Source: Lingula anatina
Taxonomy: Eukaryota; Brachiopoda; Lingulata; Lingulida; Lingulidae
Assembly (NCBI RefSeq): GCF_001039355.2
Contig: NW_019775750.1
Coordinates: forward strand, 130,417 to 194,416
Length of the DNA: 64,000 nucleotides
Direction of reading: 5' to 3'
Part shown: piece by piece, positions 29,801 to 41,300 of the stretch
How the letters are laid out: the number at the start of each line of letters is the position of its first letter
Numbering within the stretch: position 1 is the first letter of the stretch
The notes under the pieces: model-generated
The model's input: the letters and a program-made list of their open reading frames with translations, nothing else
Told to the model about the DNA's origin: nothing
The model's database searches: none
Program-made: the position numbers and the translations under genes

Positions 29801-30093
29801 CGTGCACCATCAGTATATTGTGTATATAAGATAAGTCATATCACCCATCCAACCCAGATTTTACTAGTGAATGAAAACAGATATTTGCATTATAACATCA
29901 AAACAACTGTACAGACTTTGAGATGTTTACAGACTTTTTGCCTCTATTGTATTGCCAATTTAGCCAAGATTTCAGTTTAATTGCTTGTGGCTGGCAAAGA
30001 ATTATTAAGGATGTGGAAACATTAATGATCAATGTATATGCAACCATTCTGCCACAACTTTTTCAGTTTGTACTAGACAACTTCTTGACTTAC

Positions 30094-30580
30094 GCCGTGA
30101 ATGTGAACCAAAAACCTAAGGTGAAATATATGGAGAGATATCATATGAAGTCCTCCATGTACATAAACGAAGTATTCAGTCCATCGTTGACACATATTCA
30201 CGACATATTTTCAATCAGACTTATATAGCAGACGGATTCTTGGAGTTTCTGGGAATTAACGTCTTAAACCAGCATACCACACGCAGAAATTAGTAGGCTT
30301 GTTAAGAGGTCAAACGCTGCATTTTATAGTACAAATGTCTAACTTGGCATAAATGTTCCTTGGGCCAAAAGAAAGNGCCGTGAATGTGAACCAAAAACCT
30401 AAGGTGAAATATATGGAGAGATATCATATGAAGTCCTCCATGTACATAAACGAAGTATTCAGTCCATCGTTGACACATATTCACGACATATTTTCAATCA
30501 GACTTATACAGCAGATGGATTCTTGGAGTTTCTGGGAATTAACGTCTCAAACCAGCATACCACACGCAGAAATGGGTTGC
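30094..30580. repeat. Direct duplication across a single N (30376)
   Basis: The stretch 30094-30295 is repeated almost exactly at 30377-30578, directly after the lone N. The first copy then carries extra sequence (about 30290-30375) that also occurs near 63290-63370, and the second continues into family R. Probably two haplotypes joined by the assembler. Confidence 0.7.
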
Positions 30581-33500
30581 TTACCCCTGAAACTGAAAAA
30601 ACTGAAAAGACAAAGGATAATTCTGGGTCAAATATGCTAAGAAATGTTATAAAATTTAATCTTTGAGAAACTTCACTGGACCTGTTCATCTTTATAACTT
30701 TTATTCTATCCCTCTGTGTAGTAGAAATGCAGATCTATTTTGGAATGAATTTTATAAGCAAAGATAATCCTTTTTTGTTAGTCATTTAGAAAAGGATAAT
30801 GTCTAAATTTATTTTAAATTTGTAACACATTTACAGATGCAACTATCTTTCAAAGTTCCATACACGTTGCGTATCAAATATAAATACAACTAAGGGCGTC
30901 ATTTTTATAGTTATTGGAGTTCTGTCCCCTATGCCGTGAATTTCAGTTAAATTAAATCAAGTCCAAGTCCGTGTTTGTTTTCATAAGCGATAGATAGGCA
31001 CTGGTTCTTACTAATTTCTATCCAGGAGCAGTCATAGTCCTAGATTTGGATGTATAGATTAAAAATAACATTAGAACCATTTCAGAAGTCCACCTACCAA
31101 GCTGACTTTCAAGTGAGTTTCACTATGACATCCCAGACATGAATACCACGGAGGCAGTATGAGATGATAAAGTAAACCGTCTTCTGATTTCAATTGCATC
31201 AGCAGTACTTGGCACCGCTATCGCAATCCTTATGTTGCTGAAATGCATCAAAAGGTGAAAGCGATAATTGTGATGCTCAGCGAACACAATTGACACCATA
31301 CTGTAAACTATCCACCCAATACTGACACTTCTGCCGTAAAGATGATAAGTCCAAACCGGGCAGTGCATATAATTACACTTTTTAATCTCAAGTTTTAATA
31401 GTGTGAAATGCACAACATGTTTACAAACAGTGCCCCACTTAAATGTTATGTTGTGAAATTTATTGAACCACTTCAAAACCCCATAAGTTGAGTTGTCCCC
31501 TTACCCTAGTATTTTATTCACACGGGATATTAGCTACTGTAATTGTTAAAATGCAAAGTTTTGGGTCACATAAAAGTATTGGACGCGTATATATCGATAT
31601 TTTTCTCTACAGAGCAAAACCCCTTTTTACAGCAGGTCCGCTTTGGTTAGAATCAAGGAGTTATAACAGAAGGAGATTACACGCAAGCCTCTCTATTGTC
31701 CGATGTCTGTTACGGTGGGCGGAGCTAGCTNTGTATAAAGACCAAATTTTCTTCATCTGATACTATATTTATAGGCACTTGTTATGAGTGGGAAATATTT
31801 TTCGTGCAATATTTATTCTACACACACCACTTCGCGAGATCAACGTGTAGCTGGACACTTACACAGTGAGACCCTACGACATAAAAGTTGCAATTTATCT
31901 TCATATTTCGTGTAGTTATGCATTTAAAAGCACTTACCTGTTTTTTGAAAACCTTGTCCAACGTAATATCTGATAAATTCTGTATTTCTCTCATTTTTTA
32001 GAAACTTGGACTCCGTTTCTGTTTCTGTCCTCAAAAATCAACAGACGAAGGCACAGATACTAACAAACGAGATTTAAACGAGAGCAACAATTAAGCGTAA
32101 CAGAGATAGGCATCCATTGTTCTCTGGGTTCTATTCATTCCGACCAACGAGAGACCGTAATAAGGGCTCCGCCCCCACGCGTGTAATCTCCTTCTGTTAT
32201 AACTCCTTGTTAGAATCAACAGCAAACATCGACCCAAACTTTGTCAAGTGGAATTTTTACGTGTGTCTTTTATTCAGTTGATATTTGTCTAATTATCGCG
32301 TTTGATCAATTGATTCTTGTGAAATGCTGCATTTCACTTAGAGTCTGATTAAGTAGTTATAGTGTTTCCTTTGAGCAAGCCAATTAATTCAGTTTGATTT
32401 GCGAGGGGTAAATGATAAATCCTGCTATATGCAGCATTTGTGACGGGTATATATTTTAACTTTTATTCACCTCACGATTTTATTCAGTATTGTGTGCTGT
32501 ATCGAGAAACTTCGCACCTGCCCCAGTGAGACAACGTGAAGGAGGAGAAACAAATTTCAAATTACCTCAGAGGTTAATAAAAAAATGTTTGACCTTTTGG
32601 TCACAAAAGTATTGGTCGAGTATCCATCAATATGTTTTTGTACAGATCAAAACTTTCACAACATGCCCGCTTTGGTTGGAATCAATACGTAACTTTGACT
32701 CATTCTTTGTCAAGTTGAACATTTGTATCCGTAGTCGTCAATTTTTGATGTGTGTCTTTTATTTGATTGGTTTCTGGCTAATTATGGTGTTTGATCAATT
32801 GATTCTGGTGAAACTACTTTACCACACTTACATTGATTATTGGCAGTGTTTCCTTGGAGATTTGCTTTATATTCGATCAACAGTTTGTTTTTTGTAGCTT
32901 CGAGAAAACGGCCCACGTAGCGATCGTTAAGTCATTATCTTTTTTATAGTTTAAGTAAGAAATGACATGCCGTCGACTTATGAAACAAAATCAAGCGGAC
33001 GGTATCTTTTTTTTTAATTTAGGTATCTGACGGATCTCAAACTAAGAATTTGGGCGCCACTAGATCCATATCAGGGTATTTTACGCTACTTGTCCTAACA
33101 AGGTCAAAAGGGCAGGGCGTGGCTGATCTACGTTTATGTTGTGACTTTTTTTGACAGGAAAAACGCTGGGATTCTTTCACATTGAGGATGACCATGACAG
33201 AAATTTCAGATACTCTAATTCATACCTCTGATAACCACTGCTACAACTAGAATAACAAGGTAAGTTAAGTTCTAAAAAGCTGCAGTTCAACGAATTTTTT
33301 AAATTCATTTTCTCAGACAGATATTTCATCAACTTGAGGACGTCATTATTAAAGTCATGGGGGTGGAGGGGAAAATTCCTGTGATAAAAAATAAATAAAT
33401 TGTGACCCCCCCCCCCTCCCGAAAGCATTTTTTTCGGGTCTCAAGTTCGGATTGATTAAAAATTTAGAGCTCAGATCTGTGGCCTAAACAGCATGTCAAA

Positions 33501-34020
33501 ATCATCCCACTTGATTCTTTAATTAAAAAAACACGTAAATTTAAATAGTTTAAAAAAAAATGAATAAATAAATAAATAACATAAACTAAAATGAAATAAA
33601 CGTTTGAATGAGATCATGGTTGAATGTTCTCTTCAAAGAAGACACTATATAACAAGACAAGATTGAATTGTAGCTAAATAATACGAAATTTATCCTATCT
33701 ACTCTTATAAAAGAAAGCTAGTAGAATGAATGGAATGTTGAAAGATATCATGACATTTTATCAGATAAGATTTGTTGAAAGTAGATATTAGATATTGTTC
33801 TAAAGAAAAATGGCACTATATGTACAAATGATGGTAAAATCTTAAATGATGTATTAAACAGGTCAGTGTCATAAATTCCAAACCATATGTTGCTTTCTTT
33901 AGTATTAGGTTTGATGAGAAGGTTTATAAAACATTTCATTATTATTGTACACTTGGACATAAAAAGAGACCTTTCCTTTTTATGTCCAAGTTGCAAATTT
34001 TAATATAAATGCAACGGAAA
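30580..34020 (+). repeat. Dispersed repeat family R, copy 2 (interrupted)
   Basis: Same block order as copy 1 and copy 4. Blocks 30650-30900, 31060-31480, 32210-32900 and 33020-33250 (with GGGCAGGGCGTGGCTGA-type sequence) and 33690-33920 all have counterparts near 58150-60560. A 554-bp inverted-repeat element interrupts it at 31655-32208. The segment around 32600-32900 looks like an internal second copy of 32210-32340. Confidence 0.75.
31655..32208. mobile_element. 554-bp non-autonomous DNA transposon, 30-bp perfect TIRs
   Basis: Left end 31655-31684 and right end 32179-32208 are perfect 30-bp inverted repeats starting AAGGAGTTATAACAG. They are flanked by a 9-bp direct repeat GTTAGAATC (31646-31654 and 32209-32217). 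Other R copies show the uninterrupted site (TTGGAATCA at 20540, 32680 and 39740). Length, TIR and 9-bp duplication fit a Mutator-type MITE (inference). It contains one N at 31731 and no coding frame. Confidence 0.88.
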
Positions 34021-34404
34021 CTACACTGAAAGATAAAAATCCTTATATGAGTTGTATTCATTGTAGCCTAAGTCACGCGTATAGTCTAGTAGACTATAGA
34101 GAAAAGAAACGTTTTGCACAGTTTAGCATCGATTCATTGTGTACCACTAGCTTACACACATGTACGAGTGGTATTCAAATAAGTCACGCGTATATATAGT
34201 CCAAAGCATCACAATGCAATGGGATATGTGTGTGATATATTTAAAGTAAGTCCAATTAAAAAAAAGGTATGAAATGTAATAAAAAAAGAGTATAACACAT
34301 TTTACTGCGGAATGAAACACAATATATGGACAGTAAGTTGAATATTTAACTATAAATTAAAAAAACAAGAGTGAAAATAGAAGCGTTATAAAGTCAACTC
34401 CAGT

Positions 34405-34505
34405 GTGGGACTCGAACCAACATATTGTTAAATTACTACATACTTCCCTGTCATTGGATACCATAGTAGGCTAATCACTTGTGTCGCTGTCCACTACACC
34501 ACCAG
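34405..34505 (-). repeat. tRNA-like sequence (SINE head or tRNA pseudogene)
   Basis: On the minus strand an A-box-like TGGTGTAGTGG (34501-34491) and an exact B box GGTTCGAGTCC (34418-34408) are present, about 90 bp apart. This is wider than in a normal tRNA. I could not fold a convincing cloverleaf, so I call it a tRNA-derived repeat rather than a functional tRNA. Confidence 0.45.
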
Positions 34506-34889
34506 GTCGTTGTGCAAACCACCGCCGTTTTGTTAAATTATATTTACTTGCATCAAGGGTTTGCTTGTTGTAATTCTATTATACCCAGATTGTCAATATA
34601 AAGCGCTTTTACTAAATATCTACTATTCTACAGTAGGACCCTAGCTTTTAGACCCAGTTCTTCTGTATGACAGGCGGACTCTGTGTTTCGTAATATGTCA
34701 TGAAACGCAGGGTCCGGTTAAATGCAGGGTCCGGGGGACCCTGTATATTATATCCAATTACCATGATACAGGGTCCGAAGACCCCTGGTTTCTGAAATAA
34801 CGGGTCCCGGACTTTCGGTCATGGGGGACCTTCTGGTACATGACACCGGGCCAAAACGGCTGTAGGGACTTATATTAATTAAAATGGAG

Positions 34890-34891
34890 AG

Positions 34892-34946
<55 letters not shown>

Positions 34947-34947
34947 G
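34890..34947. repeat. (AC)n(AT)n microsatellite
   Basis: About 17 AC units followed by about 10 AT units. Confidence 0.95.
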
Positions 34948-34949
34948 AT

Positions 34950-35690
34950 AAAGTTCAAATCATTCTAACCATTCGATGAATATTTTCTAGTGTGATAATA
35001 CAACTTGAGGATGGAGAATTTAATTCCATTAAACAAATTAATTTTATGAAGTACGAATACAGAAAATTTCAGAAATCTTATCAAAGTTAATCTCCAGGTA
35101 AAGGTGGGGAAAACAGATGATTTCTCTCATCCAGGTAACCCTTTGATGAATTAACTGTTACCTTTAATTACTCCATCACTTCTCCTTTGATCAAGTTGTA
35201 CATCCCTGATACTAAGTAACAGCAGGTGGTGATCATCTTCGAAATTCTGTCAAAATATTCCTAGTCGTTGGATTATAAAGAAGATGCTTTTGTGTGAAAG
35301 GGGGTGGTTTTGTCTTATTATAACAGACAATTGTATGTTTCCAAACATTATATGTATTCTAAACTTTTTAATTCTTAGCCGAAAATTAAACTAAAACAGC
35401 CCTTAAATCTGGGACACAGACATACCAGTCCGTTTTGCAGCTGTATTCTGTATTATGGAAAGGTAAATTCTCAGAAAAGTGTGGTCATTTTTTGTCACAT
35501 CAGGGATCATTAAGGGCACACACACTCTTCGACGCAAATTTTGACGAAAACGGGTTGTTGTGCGATACTTTTGTTTCCGTTTTCAACTTCAGTACAAAGT
35601 ATCTCCCATACATGTGAACTATACAAATCGTTCGATTTTGGAATGTAAACGCTTGAAATACACCATTCTTTTCATAAAAGAACAACGAGT
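34950..35690. other. No gene recognised
   Basis: Unique-looking AT-rich sequence between the AC/AT microsatellite and the duplicated block that starts at about 35691. I see no coding domain. Confidence 0.4.
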
Positions 35691-35729
35691 AAGGTTATCT
35701 TGTTATCTGAGCGTATAATCACACATTGT

Positions 35730-36343
35730 CACCCTGAGCTTCAGAGCTAACTTGACACTAACCTTTTCACTGTAGCCTATCTCCATCGTGTCAAGTAACC
35801 TCTGACGAAAATAGTTTGACCTATTTTATATAAGCCAATCGAATCCATGTTTCAAAATTTTTCACCAAAGTTTGGTGAAAACGCTGATTGGTTGATCGTC
35901 AATCGGCAATCCTCGGCTGATTCCGCAAGCTCCATACTAACAACATAGTTATTGTCGAGTGCGGAGACATCCGAGTAGTTCCGAGTGGTTCCGAGTGCAT
36001 AACCGTACACAAAGAAAGCATGGAGTATATCGGAATTGAAACCAGAGCAGTATGATGCCCTGCATCATTATCTACTGAGGGATGATGCATTTTGCGTGCT
36101 GCCCACAGGTTACGGCAAGTCCCTGATATTCAGCCTTATCTTTGATTGGTCCGGATTTGAACAAAGCGCGCTTTGACTCGTTCGCGTTCATTGGCTAGAT
36201 CGTTCAATGAGTCATTGAGTGCGGGCTTTAAATTTGATTGGCGGGCGGCGGGGGCACTCGAATCTGGTCAGAGGTTACTTGACACGATGGAGATAGGCTA
36301 CAGTGAAAAGGTTAGTGTCAAGTTAGCTCTGAAGCTCAGGGTG
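35730..36343. mobile_element. 614-bp element with 77-bp TIRs and a captured helicase fragment
   Basis: Left arm 35730-35806 and right arm 36267-36343 are inverted repeats of 77 bp that look perfect by eye, beginning CACCCTGAGCTTCAG. An 8-bp duplication CACATTGT flanks it (35722-35729 and 36344-36351). The related block at about 37970-38020 has the uninterrupted site (CACATGGTATAACCC), which confirms insertion. Eight bases fits hAT-like elements among others. The interior encodes a DNA-helicase N-terminal piece (see separate entry), so it is not a plain MITE. Confidence 0.9.
36019..36153 (+). pseudogene. RecQ/superfamily-2 helicase fragment inside the 614-bp element
   Basis: An open stretch reads SELKPEQYDALHHYL, then FCVLPTGYGKSLIFSLIFDW. 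This matches the Q-motif-like LKPEQ and the Walker A motif (TGYGKS) of RecQ-like SF2 helicases. Only this roughly 45-residue piece is present, with no later helicase motifs, so it is a non-functional captured fragment. Confidence 0.7.
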
Positions 36344-37525
36344 CACATTGTATAACCCAATCCTGTTTCGTTTCCTCCAGACTCGTACGACAACGAAACC
36401 ACAGCTAGCGTGTAGTTTTGTTTCCCCATACAGATTCGGCGCAGGGACTTAGTCTAAATAGTGGAGATTTCCACTGATGACGTTATGACACGGTCACATG
36501 AATGCTAAACGAGACTAATTAAATTAGTTTTTCCCGGTCCCCACTTTTTGGATTGTAACTCGCGAAAAAGGACCGTTTCAGCTGTTTTACCGCCGATTCA
36601 GGATCGCAGCGAGCTTTCCTAACTCTGTGAAATTAATTGTACTCTTCTCTGTTAATTTTTATGTGCTTTTAAATGTTACATTTTCCAAACTTTATGAATA
36701 CGAAGAAAAATACGATGTATATTATACACGGAAAGCGTGCACACAAGACGCGATTTCATGTCGTCGCTGTTTAACCGCCAATTCAGGATCGTTGCGTGCT
36801 TTCACAACCATGTGATGTTAAATATACTCTTTCATGATAATTAATCTTTGAATGAGTTTAGTGTTGCATTTTCCAACATTTATGAACAAAAAAGCACAAT
36901 ACGATGCGTATTCTAAGCGGAAAGCGTGCTCCCAAGTTCGACGCTATGTTGCCTATGTCCCAATGTTGTTACCCAGTATCGTGGCGAAGGACTGAATCTG
37001 AGAAAATGCAATGATATGAGTTTACTTCCATTTCAAAAAAAAAAAAAAAAATCTAGATAAAACATACGGATTCTCATAAATAAGCATTTACAGTAAATAG
37101 CTTAAATATGTTTGTTAAGAAAAATTTCAATTCTTGATTAAAAAAACAGCCTTATTTGCACACAGAAAAGATTATAGATAGAACAGCCTTATTTCTTACA
37201 GTGCAAAAATGTAATTACTATAACATTTGTAAAATTTATTTGAAAGTCGAGTAATCAAAAATTGTCCTGAATAAGTATGTCTGGTATGTTTGGTAGACTC
37301 AATTGATCGTATTTCCAGTGGTAATAAATTCCATTCATTTGGACTTGCTGATTAAAAATAAAAGTCACCATAAGTTTTTAGGCGCATTTTTACCGGCTTA
37401 AGTAACACTTTGTCTACAGACCGCAGTTTTCCTGCTGGAACATGGTGAGTGACTAATTCACATAAGTAGATCGGTGCAACTTTGTAAAAAGCAGCTTGAA
37501 CAAAGACTAGACATTTAAATAAAAT
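36344..37525. repeat. Duplicated block, copy A
   Basis: Nearly identical to about 38005-39162 over 1.15 kb. It ends at the single N (37526) in the middle of a LINE fragment that continues in copy B. Together with 35691-35729 it equals copy B plus the 614-bp insertion. Confidence 0.85.
37190..37525 (-). mobile_element. LINE 3' end fragment (CR1/L2-like), copy A
   Basis: The minus strand encodes the end of a non-LTR reverse transcriptase: KVAPIYLCELVTHH, then SASPNEWNLLPLEIRSIEST. Compare the usual WNSLPLEIR motif of CR1/L2-type elements. Stop codons are present. It is truncated at the N. Confidence 0.65.
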
Positions 37526-37969
37526 NGCACTGACTTTGTGAATCGTGTCCGAATAGCACCTTTTATTGTTTCTTCCCTGTATCCGTCAAACACAAGTCAA
37601 TCTAGTTTGTCATGTTTGCTTACCTAGTTACAGAGATACAGAAGTAAAACGGGTTTTCAGTAATGACGATCCTAATTTGCATATTTAGGAAAATTACGTA
37701 AATCTAATTTTAACAGAAACATCTTAATAATGTTCCTCGACCCTGAAAATATAGATAAAGACACTTCATTTGTCATATTTGCCTGTCTAGTTCCAGAGAT
37801 ATTGCAGAAAATAGGAAATCTGGCGGCCATTTTGTTTTTTTGCAAATTAGACCGTTATAAACGCAAAATTTCGCTTGGGAACCGGGTTAACTTTTACCCC
37901 AAAATGCCCCTTGCCTCTTATGCAGAGCCTTTTTTCAAAAACCTCACTAGACTAGTTCTATTCATGTGT

Positions 37970-39162
37970 AAGGTAATCTTGTAATCTGAGCGTGTAATCA
38001 CACATGGTATAACCCAATCCTGTTTCCTTTCCTCCAGACTCGCACGACAACGAAACCACAGCTAGCGCGTAGTTTTGTTTCCCCATACAGATTCGGCCCA
38101 GGGACTTAGCCTAAATAGTGTCCAATTTTTCACTGATGTCGTTATGGCACGGTCACATGAGACTAATTAAATTAGTTTTTCCCGGTCCCCACTTTTTGGA
38201 TTGTAACTCGCAGAAAACGACCGTTTTGGCTGTTTTACCGCCGATTCAGGATTGCAGCCAGCTTTCCCAACTCTCTCAAGTTAACTGTACTCTTCTCTGA
38301 TCATTTTTATGTGCTTTTAAATGTTACATTTTCTAAATTTTATGAATACAAAGAAAAATACGATGTATATTATACACGGAGAGCGTGCACACAAGAGACG
38401 ACTTCATATCGTCGCTGTTTAACCGCCGATTCAGGATCGCTGCGTGCTTTCCTAACTCTGTGATGTTAAACATACTCTTTCATGATAATCTTTGAATGAG
38501 TTTAGTGTTACATTTTCCAACATTTATGAACATAAAGCCCAATACGATGCGTATTCTAAGCGGAAAGCGTGCTCCCACGTTCGACGCTATGTTGCCTATG
38601 TCCCAATGTTGTTACCCAGTATCGTGGCGAAGGACTGAATCTGAGAAAATGCAATGATATGAGTTTACTTCCATTTCCAAAAAAAATCTAGATAAAACAT
38701 ACGGATTCTCATAAATAAGCACTTACAGTAAATAGCTTAAATATGTTTGTTAAGAAAAATTTCAATTCTTGATTAAAAAAAAACAGCCTTATTTGCACAC
38801 AGAAAAGATTATAGGTAGAACAGACTTATTTCTTACAGTGCAAAAATTTAATTACTATAAAATTTGTAAAATTCATTTGAAAGTCGAGTAATCAAAAATT
38901 GTCCTGAATAAGTATGTCTGGTATGTTTGGTAGACTCAATTGATCGTATTTCCAGTGGTAATAAATTCCATTCATTTGGACTTGCTGATTAAAAATAAAA
39001 GTCATCATAAGTTTTTAGGCGCATTTTTACCGGCTTAAGTAACACTTTGTCTACAGACCGCAGTTTTCCTGCTGGAACATGGTGAGAGACTAATTCACAT
39101 AAGTAGATCGGTGCAACTTTGTAAAAAGCAGCTTGAACAAAGACTAGACATTTAAATAAAAT
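37970..39162. repeat. Duplicated block, copy B (empty site)
   Basis: Matches 35691-35729 plus 36344-37525, lacking the 614-bp element. It provides the pre-insertion sequence for that element. Confidence 0.85.
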
Positions 39163-39590
39163 TCTGGCTTGCAGAGGTAGCCAATGTCTTTTATAACTGG
39201 GTTGATATGGTTACTCATGGATGTACGGGATAATAATCTAGCTGAGACGTTCTGAACACGCTGCAGTCTTTTAATCTGTTTCTTTGTTCATTCTTTTTTT
39301 TTTTTTTGACAACCATGTAATATAGAATTACAGTAGTCCAATCTAGGTGTTACTTAACAATCTGTAACTGTAGTTGCAGCACAGTTAGACAGGTGGTGAC
39401 GAATTCCACCTATGTTCCTAATGTTATATCCTGCTGACTTGCGTATGCTAGCAATTTGATTATTCATAGAAAGTGTTCTAAAAAAAAAAGAAAAAAGAAA
39501 ACACCAAGATTCGTAGCATGGGACGTTGGCTTTATGATACTGGATCCAATTTTGAGTTCAAATTTTTCTGATATTTTCTGATCATGTGGC
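38830..39590 (-). mobile_element. LINE 3' fragment (CR1/L2-like reverse transcriptase relic)
   Basis: On the minus strand: ATNLGVF, NQIASIRKSAGYNIRNIG, TPRLDYCNSIL, KKQIKRLQRVQNVSARLL and NEWNLLPLEIR, in the order seen in CR1/L2-type reverse transcriptases (thumb and C-terminal region). Several stop codons show it is dead. Confidence 0.8.
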
Positions 39591-39599
39591 TGGGTTATA

Positions 39600-41300
39600 A
39601 TTATAAGTTCGGAATTTCCATCTTATTTCATATCAACCACCCTCGTAGATCATCAATACACCGTGACATTTGGACGCGTACATATGGATTTCTTTCTCTA
39701 AAGATCTTAACCTTTTCTACAACAGGCCTCCTTTGGTTGGAATCAATGGCTAACATTGACTCATTCTTTGTCAAGTGGAACATTTTTCTCTATAGTCGTC
39801 AAATTTTTATGTGTGTCTTTTATTTGATTCTTTTGTGTCTAATTATCGAGTTTGATCAATTGATTCTAGTGAAACGTTGCATTTCACTTACATTGATTAT
39901 CGTTAGTCACTAGTAAGTTAGTGTTTCCTTGGAGATTCGCTTTACATTCGATCAACAGTTTTTTTTTGGTAGCTTCTAGAATGTATACGGTGCACGTAAC
40001 AATCTATTTTATAATATAATTTAGGAAATAGCTACAAAAAAAGAGTTCTGACGACGAAAAAGAAATAAGGAACTTTGTTATTAGTCACACACATTTCCCT
40101 TTATGTGGTGGCAGTTTTCACAAGAACGTATATGGAAATAATATGCGGGTGTCGTTCTTTGTCTCGTTTTACTGCTGCTGAGATGTATTGTATTGATTTC
40201 TTTAAGTCCGTGACTTAAAAATTCAGAATACACACTACTACATTATACACGACAGCAACTACTTGAATAGAATGCAAATCCGGAGAAGAGCATTTTTGTC
40301 GAAATGGATGCTTAACGCAAAAAAGATTTTCATTCGCGTCCCTCTTTTAAGCGCCAAGCAAATGAAACCTCGCTATACGGCTTTTGTGTCTGGGGGGTAT
40401 TTTTAACTTATATTCACCTGACGGTTTTTCCAGTATTGTTTGCTGTATAGAGAAATTGCGCATTTATCAGAGACTAGCTCCAGCGAGACGACGTGAGAGG
40501 GGAGCAAGACATGCCAAATTATCTCATAGGTGAAACAGACATGTTTAGCCTGTGCATTTCTTTATCATTGATACCTTTAATATTGTGGAGAATTCATGGG
40601 GCACTTGATGCCCTGGATACGCGTAACTGTTTATTTAGCTATTTATTATGGCGACACTGTTTTGGCGATGTTCATCATTGCTTTTTATCGTGAAGAGGTG
40701 GATGAACTGGAAAGGGCAGTCGCAAGACCAAGAGCATTTCTGGACCGCGAAAATCCTTTGGATTTTTACCCAGGTCATGAGATTTACCAGCGATTTCGTT
40801 TTGATAGAGCGGGGATATTTTTCATTACGGACCTTCCGGTCTCCAACCAAATACATTTGTAATTTGTCGTTCTGTTAAGGGATATCTAAAGTGAAAATTT
40901 TTGAGTGGGCACTTTTTATGGCATGTTGCTTATGAAATCCCCGAAAACCACCTGATAACACGGAATCTCACGCATCAATGCTTATACAATTAAAATAGGT
41001 ATTTAATATGTGCATACGTGGGGTCAATAGTGAAATTAATAATTAAAATTAATATTAATATTTTGAATTACATGCCACAATTTTACATCACAGATAACAC
41101 TTAAAATATGTAAGTCGATGGCATTTTATTTATGAATTTTATTTATTAACGCCATTTGTCCTAACAAAGTCAATGGCACAGGGCGTGGCTGATCTACGTT
41201 TATGTTGTGACATTTTTGGCAGGAAAACGCTTGGATTATATCAGAGACACATTGAGAATGTCCATGACACAAATATCACGCATAGTAAATGCCCCGTTTG
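39600..41300 (+). repeat. Dispersed repeat family R, copy 3
   Basis: Blocks 39640-39960, 40000-40310, 40380-40530 and 41150-41290 match the corresponding parts of copies 1, 2 and 4. This copy retains a Harbinger-type transposase piece at 40685-40862. Confidence 0.75.
40685..40862 (+). pseudogene. Harbinger/PIF-type transposase N-terminal fragment
   Basis: The reading frame includes RAFLDRENPLDFYPGHEIYQ and RFRFDRAGIFFITDL, the pattern seen near the N-terminus of HARBI1-like transposases (RENPL, then FRF, then a helix). It ends in a stop soon after and no DDE part is present. It suggests that family R derives from, or was invaded by, a Harbinger element. Confidence 0.6.

Noticed and set aside
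32490-32897. 135-codon frame as a gene
   Set aside because: It lies in R-family repeat copy 2. The corresponding frames in other copies differ and are interrupted.
34676-34860. GGGTCC-rich inverted words as a regulatory site
   Set aside because: Repeated short palindromic words are visible, but I find no defined ends, target duplication or gene context to support a function.
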